Origin: Rhytidiadelphus loreus
Taxonomy: Eukaryota; Streptophyta; Bryopsida; Hypnales; Hylocomiaceae
Direction: 5' to 3'
Length of the DNA: 64,000 bases
Assembly (NCBI GenBank): GCA_947034895.1
Contig: OX344763.1
Span: 18,569,001 to 18,633,000 of the forward strand
Under the pieces are notes generated by a model. The model made no database searches, was not told the DNA's origin, and saw only the letters and a program-made list of their open reading frames with translations. Positions 1 to 12,524 of the stretch are shown piece after piece (within the stretch, counting starts at the first letter, position 1; each line of letters begins with the position of its first letter). Made by a program: the position numbers and the translations under genes.

Positions 1-111
1 TCTCTGGGGAATGAAGCTAGCAATCAATCGAACATTCGTTGTTTTCAATTTGACAACGGAATCAGCGGCGTGGATTGCGAGAATTCGAGTCAGACTTGCT
101 GTTTGCTGTGA
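1..111 (+). CDS. possible C-terminal end of a gene entering from the left edge
   Basis: Frame 1 is open from the first base and stops at 109-111. The last residues read Ser-Gln-Thr-Cys-Cys-Leu-Leu, which would fit a C-terminal prenylation box ending in Leu. The first ~200 bases are clearly richer in G+C than what follows, as the exons of the recognised genes are. Only 36 codons are visible and none resembles a family I know, so an open frame by chance is quite possible. Confidence 0.18.
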   Translation, partial: SLGNEASNQSNIRCFQFDNGISGVDCENSSQTCCLL

Positions 112-335
112 AGGACGGTCATGGGTTCCATTCCAAAGATGGACCTCCCGCTGTCTTCGGAGACGGGGTCTCATCAGATGCTGAATCGAAGACGTAGGGA
201 CGTAGTGTTATAATTAGACTGAGCTATAACGTGAAGTTCAAGCCAAGAAGATACATAACAAGCGAAAAGCCTTCCATTTAATATTAATAAGAAGGAAAAA
301 ACAAGAGCCTTCCGTTTAATCTTAATTCTTGAAGG

Positions 336-537
336 ACAAAGGGGTGACCTTGGAAATCATCCCTTTTTCATTACCATGTGAATCATTGGCTTTAGAAATA
401 GCAAAAAGCACTCATTGGAAGTCAAACTACTCTAGAAGACCTCCCCTTTTCACAACAAAATTTTGAGGATGAATAGTTGCACTTAAAAGGATTCCCTTTC
501 ATCCATCAGACGCCAAACTTCCTCCTCGACGTTTAAG
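336..537. repeat. direct repeat, copy 1 (partner 4189-4398)
   Basis: About 200 bases match 4189-4398 in the same orientation, with scattered substitutions and small indels. Shared landmarks include GGGGTGACCTTG, GGCTTTAGAAATAGCAAAA, CACTCATTGGAAGTCAAA and TTCACAACAAAATT, in the same order and at similar spacing. No ends or target duplication could be defined and no protein is encoded. It is either a dispersed repeat family or an old local duplication. Confidence 0.85.
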
Positions 538-540
538 AGA

Positions 541-1819
541 AAAGAATAATCTTTAGGAGAATGTGTCTTCAAAAGTATGAAATGGCTAGATTTCCTTGAA
601 ATAATTTATGAGAATGCAATTGGGAGGCGCATGGCACAAGTGCACAATGCAAAAGGAGATCCCAATTTTTGGGTTGAAGAAGCCTTGGAAATCCTGAGGT
701 CAATCATAATCTTACATGGGTGTGATGAGTTTATTGTTGTTGGAAATCTACTACTCACAAAATCCACTAAATGAAGGGTGGGTCTTGAAAACCTTTTGAA
801 ATGAAAAAAGAGTGGCATAATATACTCGAAAATATACTGCAGTGGAAATTGTGCATCAATATACCAAGCGTTTAAGACCCATGTTATGGCAAATTAGACT
901 AGGTATGAGTCTTAAAGCTTGGTCTATTGAAGCATGCTTGTTATATATTAGTGATAACAAAATGTAGCGATGAACCTTTGTAGTCTCTCAAAATAATTAG
1001 CTCCTTTGGTTAATTTTATCGCTATAAATGTATCAAATCAGTATACAACCAATTGCAAGTTCTATACTCTCCTTCAAATTTAGTTTGCACTTTTGGAACC
1101 TTCAAAAGTCAAATTTCTTTGATCTTGAAAACTTATTTGTTGAATTTTTAGTAGTGGTGCAAACTTGGTCTATATAAACCAAAGATATGACTCACAAGAA
1201 GACCCACAAACTAATCTAATTGCTTACAAAATATTTAGTCTATTAGTACTAATGTTTATTGATTTCCTTTGCTTCTTTGTTTTGATTGTTGGAAACAATC
1301 ATCGTAGCTAAATAATGTTATGCAAGCAATAGTCATGACCTACAATAAGATTCTCCCCTTTTGGAGCAAACAATCCATGCAGTGTTGGAATCAAAAATGC
1401 TTTTCCAAGTTTTCCAAAGTTCAAATTGCCTTCACCAAATTCCATGATGCTTTTCACTTCCGTGTGAGTAGGGAGAAACTACAACTTAGGAGTAGCTTTG
1501 CCTTGTTGTTAGTTGTTAGTCAAACTAAAAGCAACCCAAATGTGAAAGTCTAAAATGAAGGCATCCAAGACTATACTCTAGACTGCCTCTAAATGTGTCC
1601 CTAGACTTTAATTAATGTGTCCTTCAAATGTTTACCTGTGATTCACTGATGCATTTGAAGGACACATACTTAACTTTGATTTGTTGACTACTAATTTTTG
1701 CAAATTTTGGTTTAGGGTCCACCTATGTGACAATTTCAATGGTCTAGGGAGTTGGCACTTTGAAAAATCATAAAAATTACATACCACATCCAAAAAAATT
1801 GACTTTTTTTTTGGAATAT
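541..1819. other. non-coding stretch
   Basis: AT-rich sequence. Short open frames exist (577-774 and 1320-1553 on the plus strand), but none has a recognisable motif, splice context or compositional change. I see no gene here. Confidence 0.6.
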
Positions 1820-1930
1820 TTGTGATTTTCACTTGTTAATACTACAAAAATATCATTTTAAAGAAAATGTGTCTCTAACTATGCTGAATTGCTTATATTG
1901 ACGTTTTTGGGTGCTTCCACCTTATTGTAA
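1820..1930. repeat. dispersed repeat, copy 1 (partner 58350-58475)
   Basis: The segment with TGATTTTC, AATACTACAAA, CAACTATGCTGAATTG and GTTTCCAC/GCTTCCACC-type landmarks recurs in the same order inside intron 2 of the EF-hand gene. Both copies are diverged and neither has definable ends. Confidence 0.7.
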
Positions 1931-2059
1931 AAGACAATTATAGCTTTGACAAAAGCCGGAAACTTGCCTCTCGATAGAATTTTCACCACCACCACCAATT
2001 CTCCTCTTGCAACTAAAACTGTTCCACACGTTCATGTCGAACTCCGAATCTTTCTTGGT

Positions 2060-3000
2060 TCTTTTTTAAGCACAGTTTAGCTGATCATTCTCGGTGCCTG
2101 GCAGTCCGGCAACGTTTCCCCGGCCTGTCTGTCTGCCTGCCTGCCGCTGTTCAAATTGGTGCCGCCCAAGCTCCGGGCTACAGATAAGGCGTTGCCTGCA
2201 CTCACTGGCCTGGAGTGAAAAAACAATACTAGCTACAAGCTTTCGTCGCTCCTCCTCCTCCGTCACCTTGAGATGGAATTGAAAGCAAGCTGTGGCCAGT
2301 TGCGGACCATTCAGAAGGAAGGAAAAGCCTTCCTATTCATCCTAAAGGAGGGCCAGCAGGCAGGCAGGCAGGCAAGCGGGACTGCGGGGAGTGCATAAGT
2401 TTATCCCTTCCTTCGTTTCGGGTGCTGCACTGATAATCAGTAGTCTTTCGAGGGCCAAGATTGGCAGCGCCGGCTCTATTCTCAGGAGGCTAGCTAGGCT
2501 AGACTGTAGTTGCTGGCCCGCAGAGAGCAAGCAGCAGCAGCGCAGAAGTGCTTAATTGGGCTTGCAACAGAACGCCTTTTGACTGCACCCCCAGTCTGGC
2601 GCTCGGGGGGGACGGGCTTCGACTCAATCAAGGCCCGCGCACTTGCCAATTTAAGAGGAGAGGCCGGAGTAGGGAGAAAAAGAAAGGGGACCGCCTGGCT
2701 CATCGCATCGCAGGATCGCATCGCATCAATCAGGCAGCGGAGAAGGCCCAACTGCCCAAGTAAACTTTGGTGAACCCGGACTCACTGTGATCGAGTGAGA
2801 GATGGTCAATGGGAGGGCTCGTTGACTGAATTCCGTCGACAGACAGACAGCCTCGGACGGTATTCGATGAAATCTCGCACTGCCTGCCTGCGTGAGTGGC
2901 CACAGGACTGCCTGCACTGAAATTGACTGGGCTTTGCAGTCTTTGGGATTTACAGCACACTGCCTTTGGGGTCCGACTGTAGTTTGCAACTACGGCAATG
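2060..3000. other. GC-rich island without a convincing gene
   Basis: This block is markedly richer in G+C than its surroundings and has short GCCT/GGCA tandem runs (near 2120, 2355 and 2880). Several overlapping open frames of 60-90 codons occur on both strands, which is expected from composition alone. None has a recognisable domain. It could be a promoter with a 5' untranslated exon, or a non-coding RNA gene; nothing decides between these. Confidence 0.4.
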
Positions 3001-4188
3001 ACGTTGGAAAACTTGGATAGCTCCGTCCTCTCAAATCATACCAGTGAGAATGTGGAGGACTAAAAGCGTTTGATGAAAGACTTTTAGGGAAACTTTAGAT
3101 GAAAGTGAGGAGGAGGAAGGAGGAAGGAGGAAGCAGGAAGAAGGGTAACTCCAATCTAAAAAAAAAACATGAAGGGTCTATTGGGAATGGCTCAACCATC
3201 AAAACCTCATAGACTTAAATGGCAAATTGGCCATCCTTGATGTCACCATTAGAAAGAAGACCCAATAAAAAGAAAATCTGACATATTCTTTTCCCTATGA
3301 ATTTATTAGGTCCCCATACGATGATGAGATCATTTGAGTCCTTGCCATAGTTGGGTGGGACTATGGTAGTAAAGACATTGCCAATGCCCAGGTTTAGGGT
3401 TGAAAATCACCCCTATGATTACATGTTTGAAATCCCTACATTTTAGACAAAAATTTAACAGTGTTGGACTGTTGGTCCAATAGTGCTATGTGGCTGGTGA
3501 GCAGCATAGTCAAAGGAGAGCAACAACTTAGAAATGGTGACTTGCAAGTTTCATTGGGCCTTTGTAGTATGCAATGGTAGAATTTGTTGGGAGCTCCTTG
3601 ACCAAGACTCCTACACAAATCCTCTGCACTCGTTGTTGCACATCATTTCTAACATGACAAGGAGTGTAGTGCTCTTACTAACCATGTAGGGTACCGTAAT
3701 CATGACCATTGTTTGAGCAATGGTGAGGTAAAAAACGTCTACCAGCTTGAGGTAGAATACCTTAATATAACAATAGTCATTTATGGACCTCTAAAAAATG
3801 CCCTAAAGCGAGGCAAATGGTGCTCTGTAAAGTAGTCATGGTCATGGGGACATTTTTGCATTGGCCAATCTCCAACACGTGATACAAACTTATAGCGTGT
3901 TGTTTTTCCCTATTCCGTGACCACTTTTTGTTAGTCTACAAGTGCATCTACACAATTCTTTCAAGAAATTTGTATTATATTCATGCAAAGTCAGAAAAAT
4001 ACAAAACCAATTTAGTTGGTTTCCTAACTTATTTCACATCAAACCTACACCATTTGTTTTTCTACACACCCTCCATATCAATGGATCCACAATAAGTGTC
4101 GCATTTAAGTACATCGACGTTCCCAACCTTTGGACTTGAGCTCAAGTGTGAGTGCTCTAAAGCATATTGTTTTATAAACCCTTAAAAG
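3001..4188. other. non-coding stretch
   Basis: Begins with a GGA/AGG-rich purine run near 3108-3140, then AT-rich sequence. I found no gene or defined element. Confidence 0.5.
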
Positions 4189-4398
4189 ACGAAGGGGTGA
4201 CCTTGAAAATCATCCTTTTTCATTATTGTGTGAATCATGGGCTTTAGAAATAGCAAAAGCACTCATTGGAAGTCAAATTACTGTAGAAGACCTTCCCTTT
4301 CACAACAAAATTCCGAGGATGAATAGTAGTACTTTTGTCCTACTTCAAGGATTTCCTATCATCCCTCAAACCCGAACATCCTCCTCCACGTTCAAGGG
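4189..4398. repeat. direct repeat, copy 2 (partner 336-537)
   Basis: Same-orientation diverged copy of 336-537; see that entry for the shared landmarks. The spacing between copies is about 3.85 kb. Confidence 0.85.
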
Positions 4399-4499
4399 TT
4401 AATTTGTAGTTGATTATTAAAATCTAAACCTAATTCTATTCTGATTAAAAAAAAATACTCCTTAGGAATCTCTCCAACATCCATACTGTCCTTGGTGAC

Positions 4500-4585
4500 G
4501 GCTGGCTGTCTGTCATGAAGAACTGAAATTGTGGCTGACTGTGGCTGGCTGGCTGTCATGAAGAATTGTAACTGTGGCTGACTGA
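4500..4585. repeat. 43-bp tandem duplication
   Basis: Two adjacent units share CTGTCATGAAGAA and TGTGGCTGACTG at a period of about 43 bases, in a GGCT-rich context. This is a local tandem duplication, not coding. Confidence 0.75.
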
Positions 4586-7530
4586 TTCCCCATCAGTAAA
4601 AAGGTGATGAAAAAGTGGAAAGTAAAGTAAAGCCGAAATGACTGCTTGTCTGGATAGCCATCAATCACTACTACGTTACTGTACAGTGTCTAATTTTGGA
4701 GCCTCTCCAGCAGTGGCCCGCCGAAGCCCACCATATTTGAGAAACCGACATCCACCTGCCAAATCAAATCTCGGGGCACCAGAATTCAATGCATGGACGG
4801 ACTATAATAAATTAATAAGCTTATTAAGCGCCTCTCGATAATACTCCGGAGTAAGTTAATTAATAATCAGGCTCTGGCTGGTTTCCTGTTGTGCCATCAT
4901 TCCCTGGATATAGCCAGGCAACAACTCTAGCCTGTATAGCCAACCCGGTCTTATTTTATTTATTTATTTTCATTTTATTTTAGGCAGTGCTGAAAGAGAT
5001 AATCACTGGAAGGAGGAAGCTATTTTACATCCATGCAAATGGATGGAACTTGCAATGGATGGATGAAATTTTATTTATTCATCCCAAACAATGTACGTTC
5101 ATCCGGGATAGAGTGATGTTGTCCTTGAGTTGGTAGTAAATTTGCAATTTCATCTACTGAAAAAGCAAGAATGTTTTGCCCAGGACTCCCTACCGGAAAA
5201 AATATCATTGTTTTTCAGCTAAAAATCACTCCAAAAAACAACACCTAGACCACACACTCCCTTTTTTTTAAATCTATTTTATGATGCTTGCCATAAACTT
5301 GGGTGGGTTGATTGGTTTGTATTTCTTTTGGCAATGAATTTTCTTTTAGTAGTAGTGAAAAATCATTTGCAATGTAAATAGAGAAATATTATTGAAGCTA
5401 TCAATTCATGCGGCAATATTTTTTAAAGTTGTTTTGGTTTTGGTAGTTAATTCCTAAAGTTTCTTGACTTATGTTTTCACCAAAAATGCTCCCAAACTGC
5501 CATTTTGTTTTACATTCATGAAATTCAAGAATTTTTATTTATTTTTGCCTATGTAACTATAGGATCTTGTAGTACAGTGGGTTGAGTAAATTTGGAAATA
5601 AAATTCAGAAATTTCCACTGTGTGAATTGGAAGATATTAACATTTGAATTGACAAAATTCTTTTTTTTAGCCCTGCAGAAAAAAGGATAGTTACACTTCA
5701 ACAGGTATGATTTATATGAAAAAATGTTTCTATGAGTGGTGCTTCTTTAGATTCATTCTTCAAGATAATTAGGCTACATGCTTGAAAAAATTTAGACAAT
5801 TCGAAATTATACAACATATAGGGGAAAAAAAATGCAATGTGTTGACAAAGTCGACAAAAAAGCCTAACATGGATTAGTGTTAGGAATTTCATACCCTCTT
5901 CATATAAAATTGAAAATAAAAATTGAACTTTGTAGACCTTGCCAAACCTCTCTTCCACCACTAGAAATTTTATGATAACCAAAATTCTAAAATCTAAAGA
6001 TTTGGGGGACTAAATTGAGTTTGGATTGTGGAAAAAGGTTGAGCATTGTCTAAATTAGGGGTCCAAGGCCCAACATGTTGGGTTTGCTCTATTATACCCT
6101 TCTGGTCCCACCCACCCACTCCATTTCTCTGTCAAACCATCTATATGACCAAAATATTGACATGACAACCATTTTAGAACCCATGTGTCAATTCCAACAA
6201 GCAAAAGATTTTAAAAACATGAGAAAGGAGTGAAAAATAACAAATAACAAATAACAAAGTAAATCCAAGTCATTTTGATAAATATTGCAAAAGATATAAA
6301 TTTTTTTTTATTTCAATGTCAAATTGAAAAGCTAAGAATACATTCTTTAGAAAGATTAATTGATTCTATTGGATTGTATAGATTGATACCTACTCATAAA
6401 TATTTGGCCTATTCAATGGGGTGAAAGTTATAAGGAATCTTCTAGCACCACTTGCCTAAGTACAACAACATAAAATGCAATTCATAAAGAGCTCACTTAT
6501 TATAATGATTGTTTTTGCCTACCATCAATGGAAACATTATATATTAATCACTAATACAAAACACCAACATACTAAGAAGATGCAACATCTAACCCTTCCT
6601 AATAGCCATTACAACAAAACAAGAAAAACAACATGTATCCCAACCTTTGACATGCATACAAAATGACAAATGACAAATATCCTATTATGTAATTATCCAA
6701 GCACAAAATACTATGAATGACATTTCAATTTTGTACTCCATCTATATATTACTACACAAACAAAAGCTCAAAAACAACTAGACTTTACTATATACACCGC
6801 ATTTATTTGAACCACCTTACATTACAAAATAAATTACATTTATAAAACATACTATGCATCAAAATAATCTTAAAATTATTTATTTAAAACTATTTAAAAT
6901 CAGAATTATCCAATTTGCAAACAAAAACAAATAGACAATCACTCTATGGTAATATAGAGTCTCCATTCTAAATGAATATATGTAATCTTGGTGTCACTCG
7001 TGCTAGCTCATTTGGGCTATTCTCATTGATTTAAGCCAATTCATTAAGGGTTGGAGTTCCTCTCTTTCTTATGAGGAGTTTTTTTCTCTCTTGTAAAAGT
7101 AGAAAAAACATATAGTCATTTTTTGAATTTAATTTCAGTTGACTTCTAGTATAGTCTAATTTATTGAAGCTCATATCTCACTTGATATTTTTCCTTATTA
7201 CATGATTCAAAGAAATAATAAATGTAGAACAAAAATATAATCTTTGAGTCGAATCTGGCCGATTTGCAATGTCATCGAGTGCATTAGGAAGATCATTTTG
7301 GGACAAAAAATTAAAGCCAACAAGAAGATCATTTTGGAACAGAGAGGGAATACTAATTTTCACAAGCATCCATCATCCATCATCCATCCATGCAATAAAC
7401 AATTGAGCATTTCCGGCTCAAAATTTTGCAATGAATTTCAATTTAGGCCAATACTAAAGAATGATTGGCTCTACTAATACATTATCCCCAACATGTTTTT
7501 TTTTCATATTTTTTTTTATGTTTTTATAAA
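4586..7530. other. non-coding stretch
   Basis: AT-rich with homopolymer and TTTA-type runs. The longest frames (5698-5982 minus, 7244-7477 plus) are unsupported. I see no gene. Confidence 0.55.
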
Positions 7531-7776
7531 ATGCCAAAGTGTCTATATAAAATGTTACAATGGTGCTCCAAATTTCAGCATTCATTCACATATTGGATAG
7601 AAAATATCAGGCCAACACATACCACATAAATCCATAATTATGTTTTCATCCACAATCCAGCAATTTCATTCAAAAAAGTTCATTAATTTGACGTTTTTTC
7701 TGGTGAAAAACTTCATGATTTTTAGTCATTTTCTTGCCCAATTACTATTACTTTTTTTCTAGTGCAACCTGGCACT
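7531..7776. repeat. dispersed repeat, copy 1 (partner 55496-55720)
   Basis: About 246 bases match 55496-55720 in the same orientation. Shared blocks include ATATAAAATGTT, GTGGTGCT/ATGGTGCT, TTGGATAGAAAATATCA and TTTTCATCCACAATC. Both copies start near TGCCAAAGT and end near GGCAC, so a short terminal inverted repeat around GTGCCA/TGGCAC is possible. No coding capacity. The partner lies in intron 2 of the EF-hand gene. Confidence 0.8.
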
Positions 7777-8235
7777 GCAAAGCCATAATTTTTTTTAAAA
7801 AACCCAGCCAACCCTGGTACCCAAGATCAACTAAACTGAACCTCTGACAGATCTACTTCCAATATAAAAAGCAAAGAGATCTGACACAGGAAGACTACTA
7901 TGAATCAAACTGAAGGTCCGTCCGTCACTTTCAAATTAACTTAAGTTATCGTAGTCTAAACTCGTCCAGTACGGGAGCATCAAGCTGCATGGAGCCCAAC
8001 AACGCCATGCTAATTAAGTGTCGTTCCCGTTTTAAGTTAGCATGGTTTCGTAAATTAGTCGATTGCGGAGATTCGTTGCAGGACAGAACCGACTAAAAAA
8101 GTAACTTAAAACTTAGATTGACGGATTTGATTGATTGATAGTAACCCTCGTAGGGATAGAACTGACGGAACCAACCGTCAGTCAGTCAGGGAGGGAATAA
8201 TTAACCCCTAACTGCGTCGACGTCCAGAAAGTGGA

Positions 8236-8412
8236 CGATGAACAGAGGGCTTCAAGGCGCTGTTTTGTCCAACTAACTTTTCATTCATCCAATGTAAAAC
8301 TTCAATTTTGAAAAGAAAACCTTCCTTAATGATCAATTTCATGAAATTCTGGTAAATGATATTTCTGTAGAAAGATATAAGCAAAAATGTGTCAAAATTA
8401 GAAAAAGGATCA
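8236..8412. repeat. dispersed repeat, copy 1 (partner 58598-58750)
   Basis: Shares GATGAACA, AGGGCTT, GTCCAACTAACTT, TCATTCATCCAAT, ACCTTCCTTAAT and ATGATATTTCTGTA in order with 58598-58750. Diverged copy, no coding capacity. Confidence 0.8.
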
Positions 8413-8602
8413 AGGCATTAAGGGGTTAACTTACCATTTACGCAGGAATTCATTTCATCTATAAAATTACTGGAGGAGATAATAAGTAGCCCTGCTATGG
8501 AATTCCGTTTCATTTGTTTAAAAAAAACAAGAAAAACTAGGAGGTAGAATTCTTTTAAGTGAAGATGATGCTCGTTTTTATAACATACGGTAAGATAACT
8601 CT

Positions 8603-8728
8603 GCCCATGACAGGCAAAATGGAAGGGAGCCCATTGCAGGCAAAATTATTTTATTTCAGAATTGGAGTGTTCACCGTTAGTATACTTTTGCATGTGATGG
8701 GTTATCTTCCATTTTGCTTGTGATGGGC
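8603..8728. repeat. fold-back (inverted repeat) element
   Basis: Left arm 8603-8645 and right arm 8685-8728 are imperfect reverse complements, both containing GCAAAATGGAAG in one orientation or the other. Each arm also carries an internal direct repeat of a GCCCAT...GGCAAAA block. Most likely a miniature inverted-repeat element or its remnant; no target duplication was identified. Confidence 0.65.
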
Positions 8729-8739
8729 TCGCATACTTT

Positions 8740-9689
8740 AGTATTGTTTTGCATTCTGTCAATTATTAATAGGGAGTTCAAGCCCATGGGCTAAAGTGCA
8801 ACCCTTCATTTCGGAGGCACCGCAAGGCTAAAATTGCACCATTTCAAAATGAATCTCTACTTTTTGCTAAATAAAAAGTAGTAGTTTTTTTTTCCAATTT
8901 TTTTAAAATTTCTCTTTAATGTAGAAAAAATTAACAAAAAGTGTTAAAGTTTTATTATTATTAATGGAAATTGATGATTTTTTTTTCTCTTTCTTTCTTT
9001 AAAGACATGGAAAATTTCCATTGATAAGGGGAAATAGAACACATAACAAGAGGAACAAGCCCTCTATGGAATTATTTTGTTTTTCATGACCAAATCTTTG
9101 ACTATGTGTTTGGAGTGAACTTTGAACTAATAAAATAAAAAATGATTATTTGACATCCAAATGGCATGCAAGGTCATTTACAACATTCATTTAAGGGTTA
9201 ATTTAAGGTTACCTTCTGTCTCCTTGTCTTTTTTTGTAACTTGGACCAAAGAAGAATCATTCTTGAATATAATAGAAGTGTGTTCCTAGGCTTTAAGATA
9301 TTTGACTACAATGTCAAGTCCAAGCTTCAAAGTTGTCATGTGATTATTTCATTGTTTTGGCAAAGGAGAAAGTTGTAAATTATACTCACTTCAAACATTG
9401 ATATGACTAATTGATTAAATGAATTTGCAAACATCTACAACATTCTTATAACATGTTGTCTTTGTGTTTCCACTTTATAAGTTTTGCTCATAAAGTTATT
9501 CTTTCAAGTGATCACTTTTATTTATTTATTTGCCTAAAAACATATTGTTTATCTTTGATTAAAAAGTCGTAACCCAATTGTAATTTTTTGTACCTCTTTT
9601 ACTACAACAACAAAACCAAACTCTAAAACCCCATGCGAATTACAAAGTCCATTCACAAGCACATACCTTCAATAAGCCTATCCACTCCC
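8740..9689. other. non-coding stretch
   Basis: AT-rich with T and A homopolymer runs; no gene or defined repeat seen. Confidence 0.55.
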
Positions 9690-10651
9690 AAGGACAGGGT
9701 CAAGCTCAGAATTGAAGTGATTAGGGGCAGCGGGCAGCTCATGCACCGAGAATAGCAGTGCGTAAAAGAGAAGAAAGCAGAAAGAAAGGAGAAAGAAAAA
9801 AGAAATGGAAAAAGAAAGAAATGAAAAAGAAGGAACTGAAAAAAGCATTAATAATTATTCTTTGCCCAGAAAAGCCCATTAATCAATGCAAGCGTATCTA
9901 CGAAGACTTTATAATAGTCTGGTCGCCTACCAACACTTCGCTGCTTTTCTGCTCCCTTCGAAATACCCGTTCTCTCCGCAAGCTAAGCTAGTGCTCTCCG
10001 TCGCTCTCCCAATCGTCTCTCTCTCTCTCTCTCCATCCGACGATCTTCGCGAGCTTCATCTTCTTATCGATCTCGAGTGTTTTTGCGATCCTATTGCGCT
10101 GTTTTGGAGTGTGTTCTTATCGCCTCTAGCTCTGATGCACGTTCTTGATCTTGGCGAGTGATCAGCGGCGAATTTGTATTTGAAGCCGTGTGGTTGCTGT
10201 TTTTGAAGCGGACGTTCCGTTCGAGGAAGAGAGCCGTTGAGAGTTTGGAGTTTCTTTATTTGAGAAGAAATTGAGAGTTCGGAGGGAACTTACCATTCCT
10301 TCTGTTTTAATATATAGCATCGGTCTTGCTAGCTTTTCTTTTGCGATTGCTTTGAATCCTCTAGCTGTGCGCTAGTGTGGAGTGTTACGTTGGTTCTTTC
10401 TCTTGGCAGGTTCTTGATTTTGGCACGAACTTGATCAGAGGCGTTCACGTGTTTTCATGTTTGAGAGAAGTTGGAGATCGTGGCTTTAGCAGTGGAATTT
10501 GAAGAGGTTTAGTGCTGTTCTTTGAGGCGAATGTTGTAGTTAGTTAGGTGCGGTTCGGTGTAGAGAGTGTTGAGAGTTCGAAGGTGCAACTGCCGGTTGG
10601 TTTATTTGTAGTTGCATTCTTGCGTTCTTTGTTTGTCGGGGTACGAGAATT
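9690..10651 (+). promoter_or_regulatory. putative promoter and 5' leader of the F-box gene
   Basis: Composition changes here from AT-rich to mixed. There is a GA/AAG purine run (about 9765-9845) and a CT microsatellite (about 10013-10033), a common feature of plant core promoters and 5' untranslated regions. Several upstream ATGs exist, including a 91-codon frame at 9886-10161. A pyrimidine-rich stretch ending in CAG near 10410 could be the acceptor of a 5'-UTR intron. The transcription start cannot be placed from sequence alone. Confidence 0.45.
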
Positions 10652-12524
10652 ATGACTATCATGACAAAGAGCATGGCGCCTTTGGTTTCACCGCTCAACC
10701 AAGCATTCGGCACGTGGTCGAGGAGCAGAGAGCCGGATGGCGAAGCGCCTCGGAGTAAAAGGATTTGCGTTCGTGTGGACGGTAGTGTGGAGACTATCGG
10801 GGAGTTGGAAGTAGCGAAGAGCGGACTTTCTATGGAGGGAGTTGCTGAGCTAGATGCTATTCGGCCTGGAACCCCGACCAAAGATGATGAGCCTATCGAG
10901 CCGGTCCGGAAATTGGCCGGAGGATGGGAGATTTTGGAGCTTTGCCTTCTTGAGCGTGTCTCTCGGTCTTTGTCTACTCCCGACCTTTGCCGGCTTGCGC
11001 AGGTGCTTAATCGAGCTCCTGAAGAGAGCTCGAAGATTTTTCACTTAAATTTTCCTATTCTCGTAGAGTATAATGCCCTCAAACACGTGTGAAATATTGT
11101 GCCTAGCAGCAATGACCTGTGTTCGCCATCGGTTAAAACCTTTTAGAGAACGAGCAATGTGAGGGCAAGTTGTACGTCCTCTAATGCTTTTGGCATGTAT
11201 GCTAGCTTCACGGACGGTTTGGCTGACTGTCTTCTTATTTTCGCAGGTTAACAAACACTATCGTGAGTTGTGTTCCCGGGATGTGCTGTGGAACCGGAGA
11301 GCGACGGAGAATTTTATTGTGAAAGCGGTGGAGCAGGAAAATTGGCGGTCAAACTTCAAGGCCGCGTTGACCGGTTCATTGCATGCTGCGCCGCTCGATT
11401 CCTTCACAAATTTGCACTTTTCTGGAGATGTGACCATTGTGGACCCGTATGTGCACTTTGACCAGTTCTACTAATTTTTGAAGTGTTAGAGCGGATCGTG
11501 AGTTGGATATTTCTTTGCGATTTATCTGCAGTTTCAAGCGTTACCTGTCGTTCTATGGCAAATTGGTAGCTTCTGATAGAGCCTTCGGAACAGCAGCTTT
11601 ACTGCAATTTTCGATTGGAATTTTACTTCGTGGTTTCGAATCTCCGACAGCGTTTTCTGAGCTCGATCTTGTGTGTTTGATATGCAGCTTCTGCTTATTC
11701 TTCCAAGGCAGATCCAACTACAGCAAGCAAATGGAGCTCCGGAAAATCGTGAAACAGTTTGGCCATAATGATTTGGTTCTGACGTATCGTGGTATTCAGT
11801 GTGCGGTTTTGCGTACGAGCTGCGTCATTCATGACGATGATACCGCCTTTGAGGTTTTTCGCAACAGTGAAGAAGTCGGTGCAAATGTTACTACCTGTGG
11901 TGTAATCGCCGTTGTTCCGAACAGGTTGGTCTTGAAACTCATTGAAGAGAACGGGGGCGTGCCTGAGGAGGTTCGCGGTGTGATTGTTCCTGGTGTTGAT
12001 GGAATCTTGCGATGCAGCTCGGATGGTGATTTCATCATCCGCCACTCAAGAGCCGCCGACTCTCTATGCTCCGGAGAAGCCCAGTCTGCTGACATTGTGT
12101 GCTCAACAGGTATTTCCTCGTTTCCTGGATTTTGTATCACTTAATTTTCTGCGCATTCAATTTTTGATGTTTTCCGGAGAGTAATGAAAGCCTGTCTAAT
12201 GTCTGCGTAATTAGAGTGATCTATCGTGTGAAGATATTTGAAGTCACTATCTTTCCCGTGTGCTCTAGGCCAGTGAGGTAGAACTGTTAACTTTGCGTAG
12301 ATATATCTGACTGCTGTTGTCAATATGGTATTTCAGGTGGGAGCTGGACCGAGGACTCCGACAGTGACGACGAAGAAGAAGAGTTAACGGACGAGGAAAT
12401 GGCCGAGGCTGTCGCGGAAGTAGCCAAGTTTTCGAACTCTTTCACTGGCGTGCAACACTTTCATTGCAACGGTGAAGGATTGATTCACAAGTTCACGAAC
12501 TTCGAAGTGTCGATGCTGTCATGA
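10652..12524 (+). CDS. F-box-type protein, 4 exons, 386 aa
   Basis: Exons are 10652-11002, 11247-11446, 11688-12109 and 12337-12524. All introns are GT-AG (donors GTGCTT, GTATGT, GTATTT) and the spliced length of 1161 bases is a clean frame ending in TGA. Residues ~92-138 fit an F-box: Leu-rich helices, then DLCRLAQVNKHYRELC and a terminal VLW, split by intron 1 at Gln117. F-box proteins usually act as substrate receptors of SCF (SKP1-cullin) ubiquitin ligases; that role is inferred. No kelch or leucine-rich repeats follow. The middle (~185-320) is unrecognised. Near residues 325-345 there is a strongly acidic run of Asp/Glu (SDSDDEEEE). A basic PRSKR at 33-37 could be a nuclear signal. The exon 2/3 junction rests on phase and consensus only. 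Splicing is well supported; the family call is moderate. Confidence 0.68.

Noticed and set aside
11695..12140. Minus-strand frames of 103-116 codons under the F-box gene
   Set aside because: Shadows of F-box exon 3 on the other strand, with no independent support.
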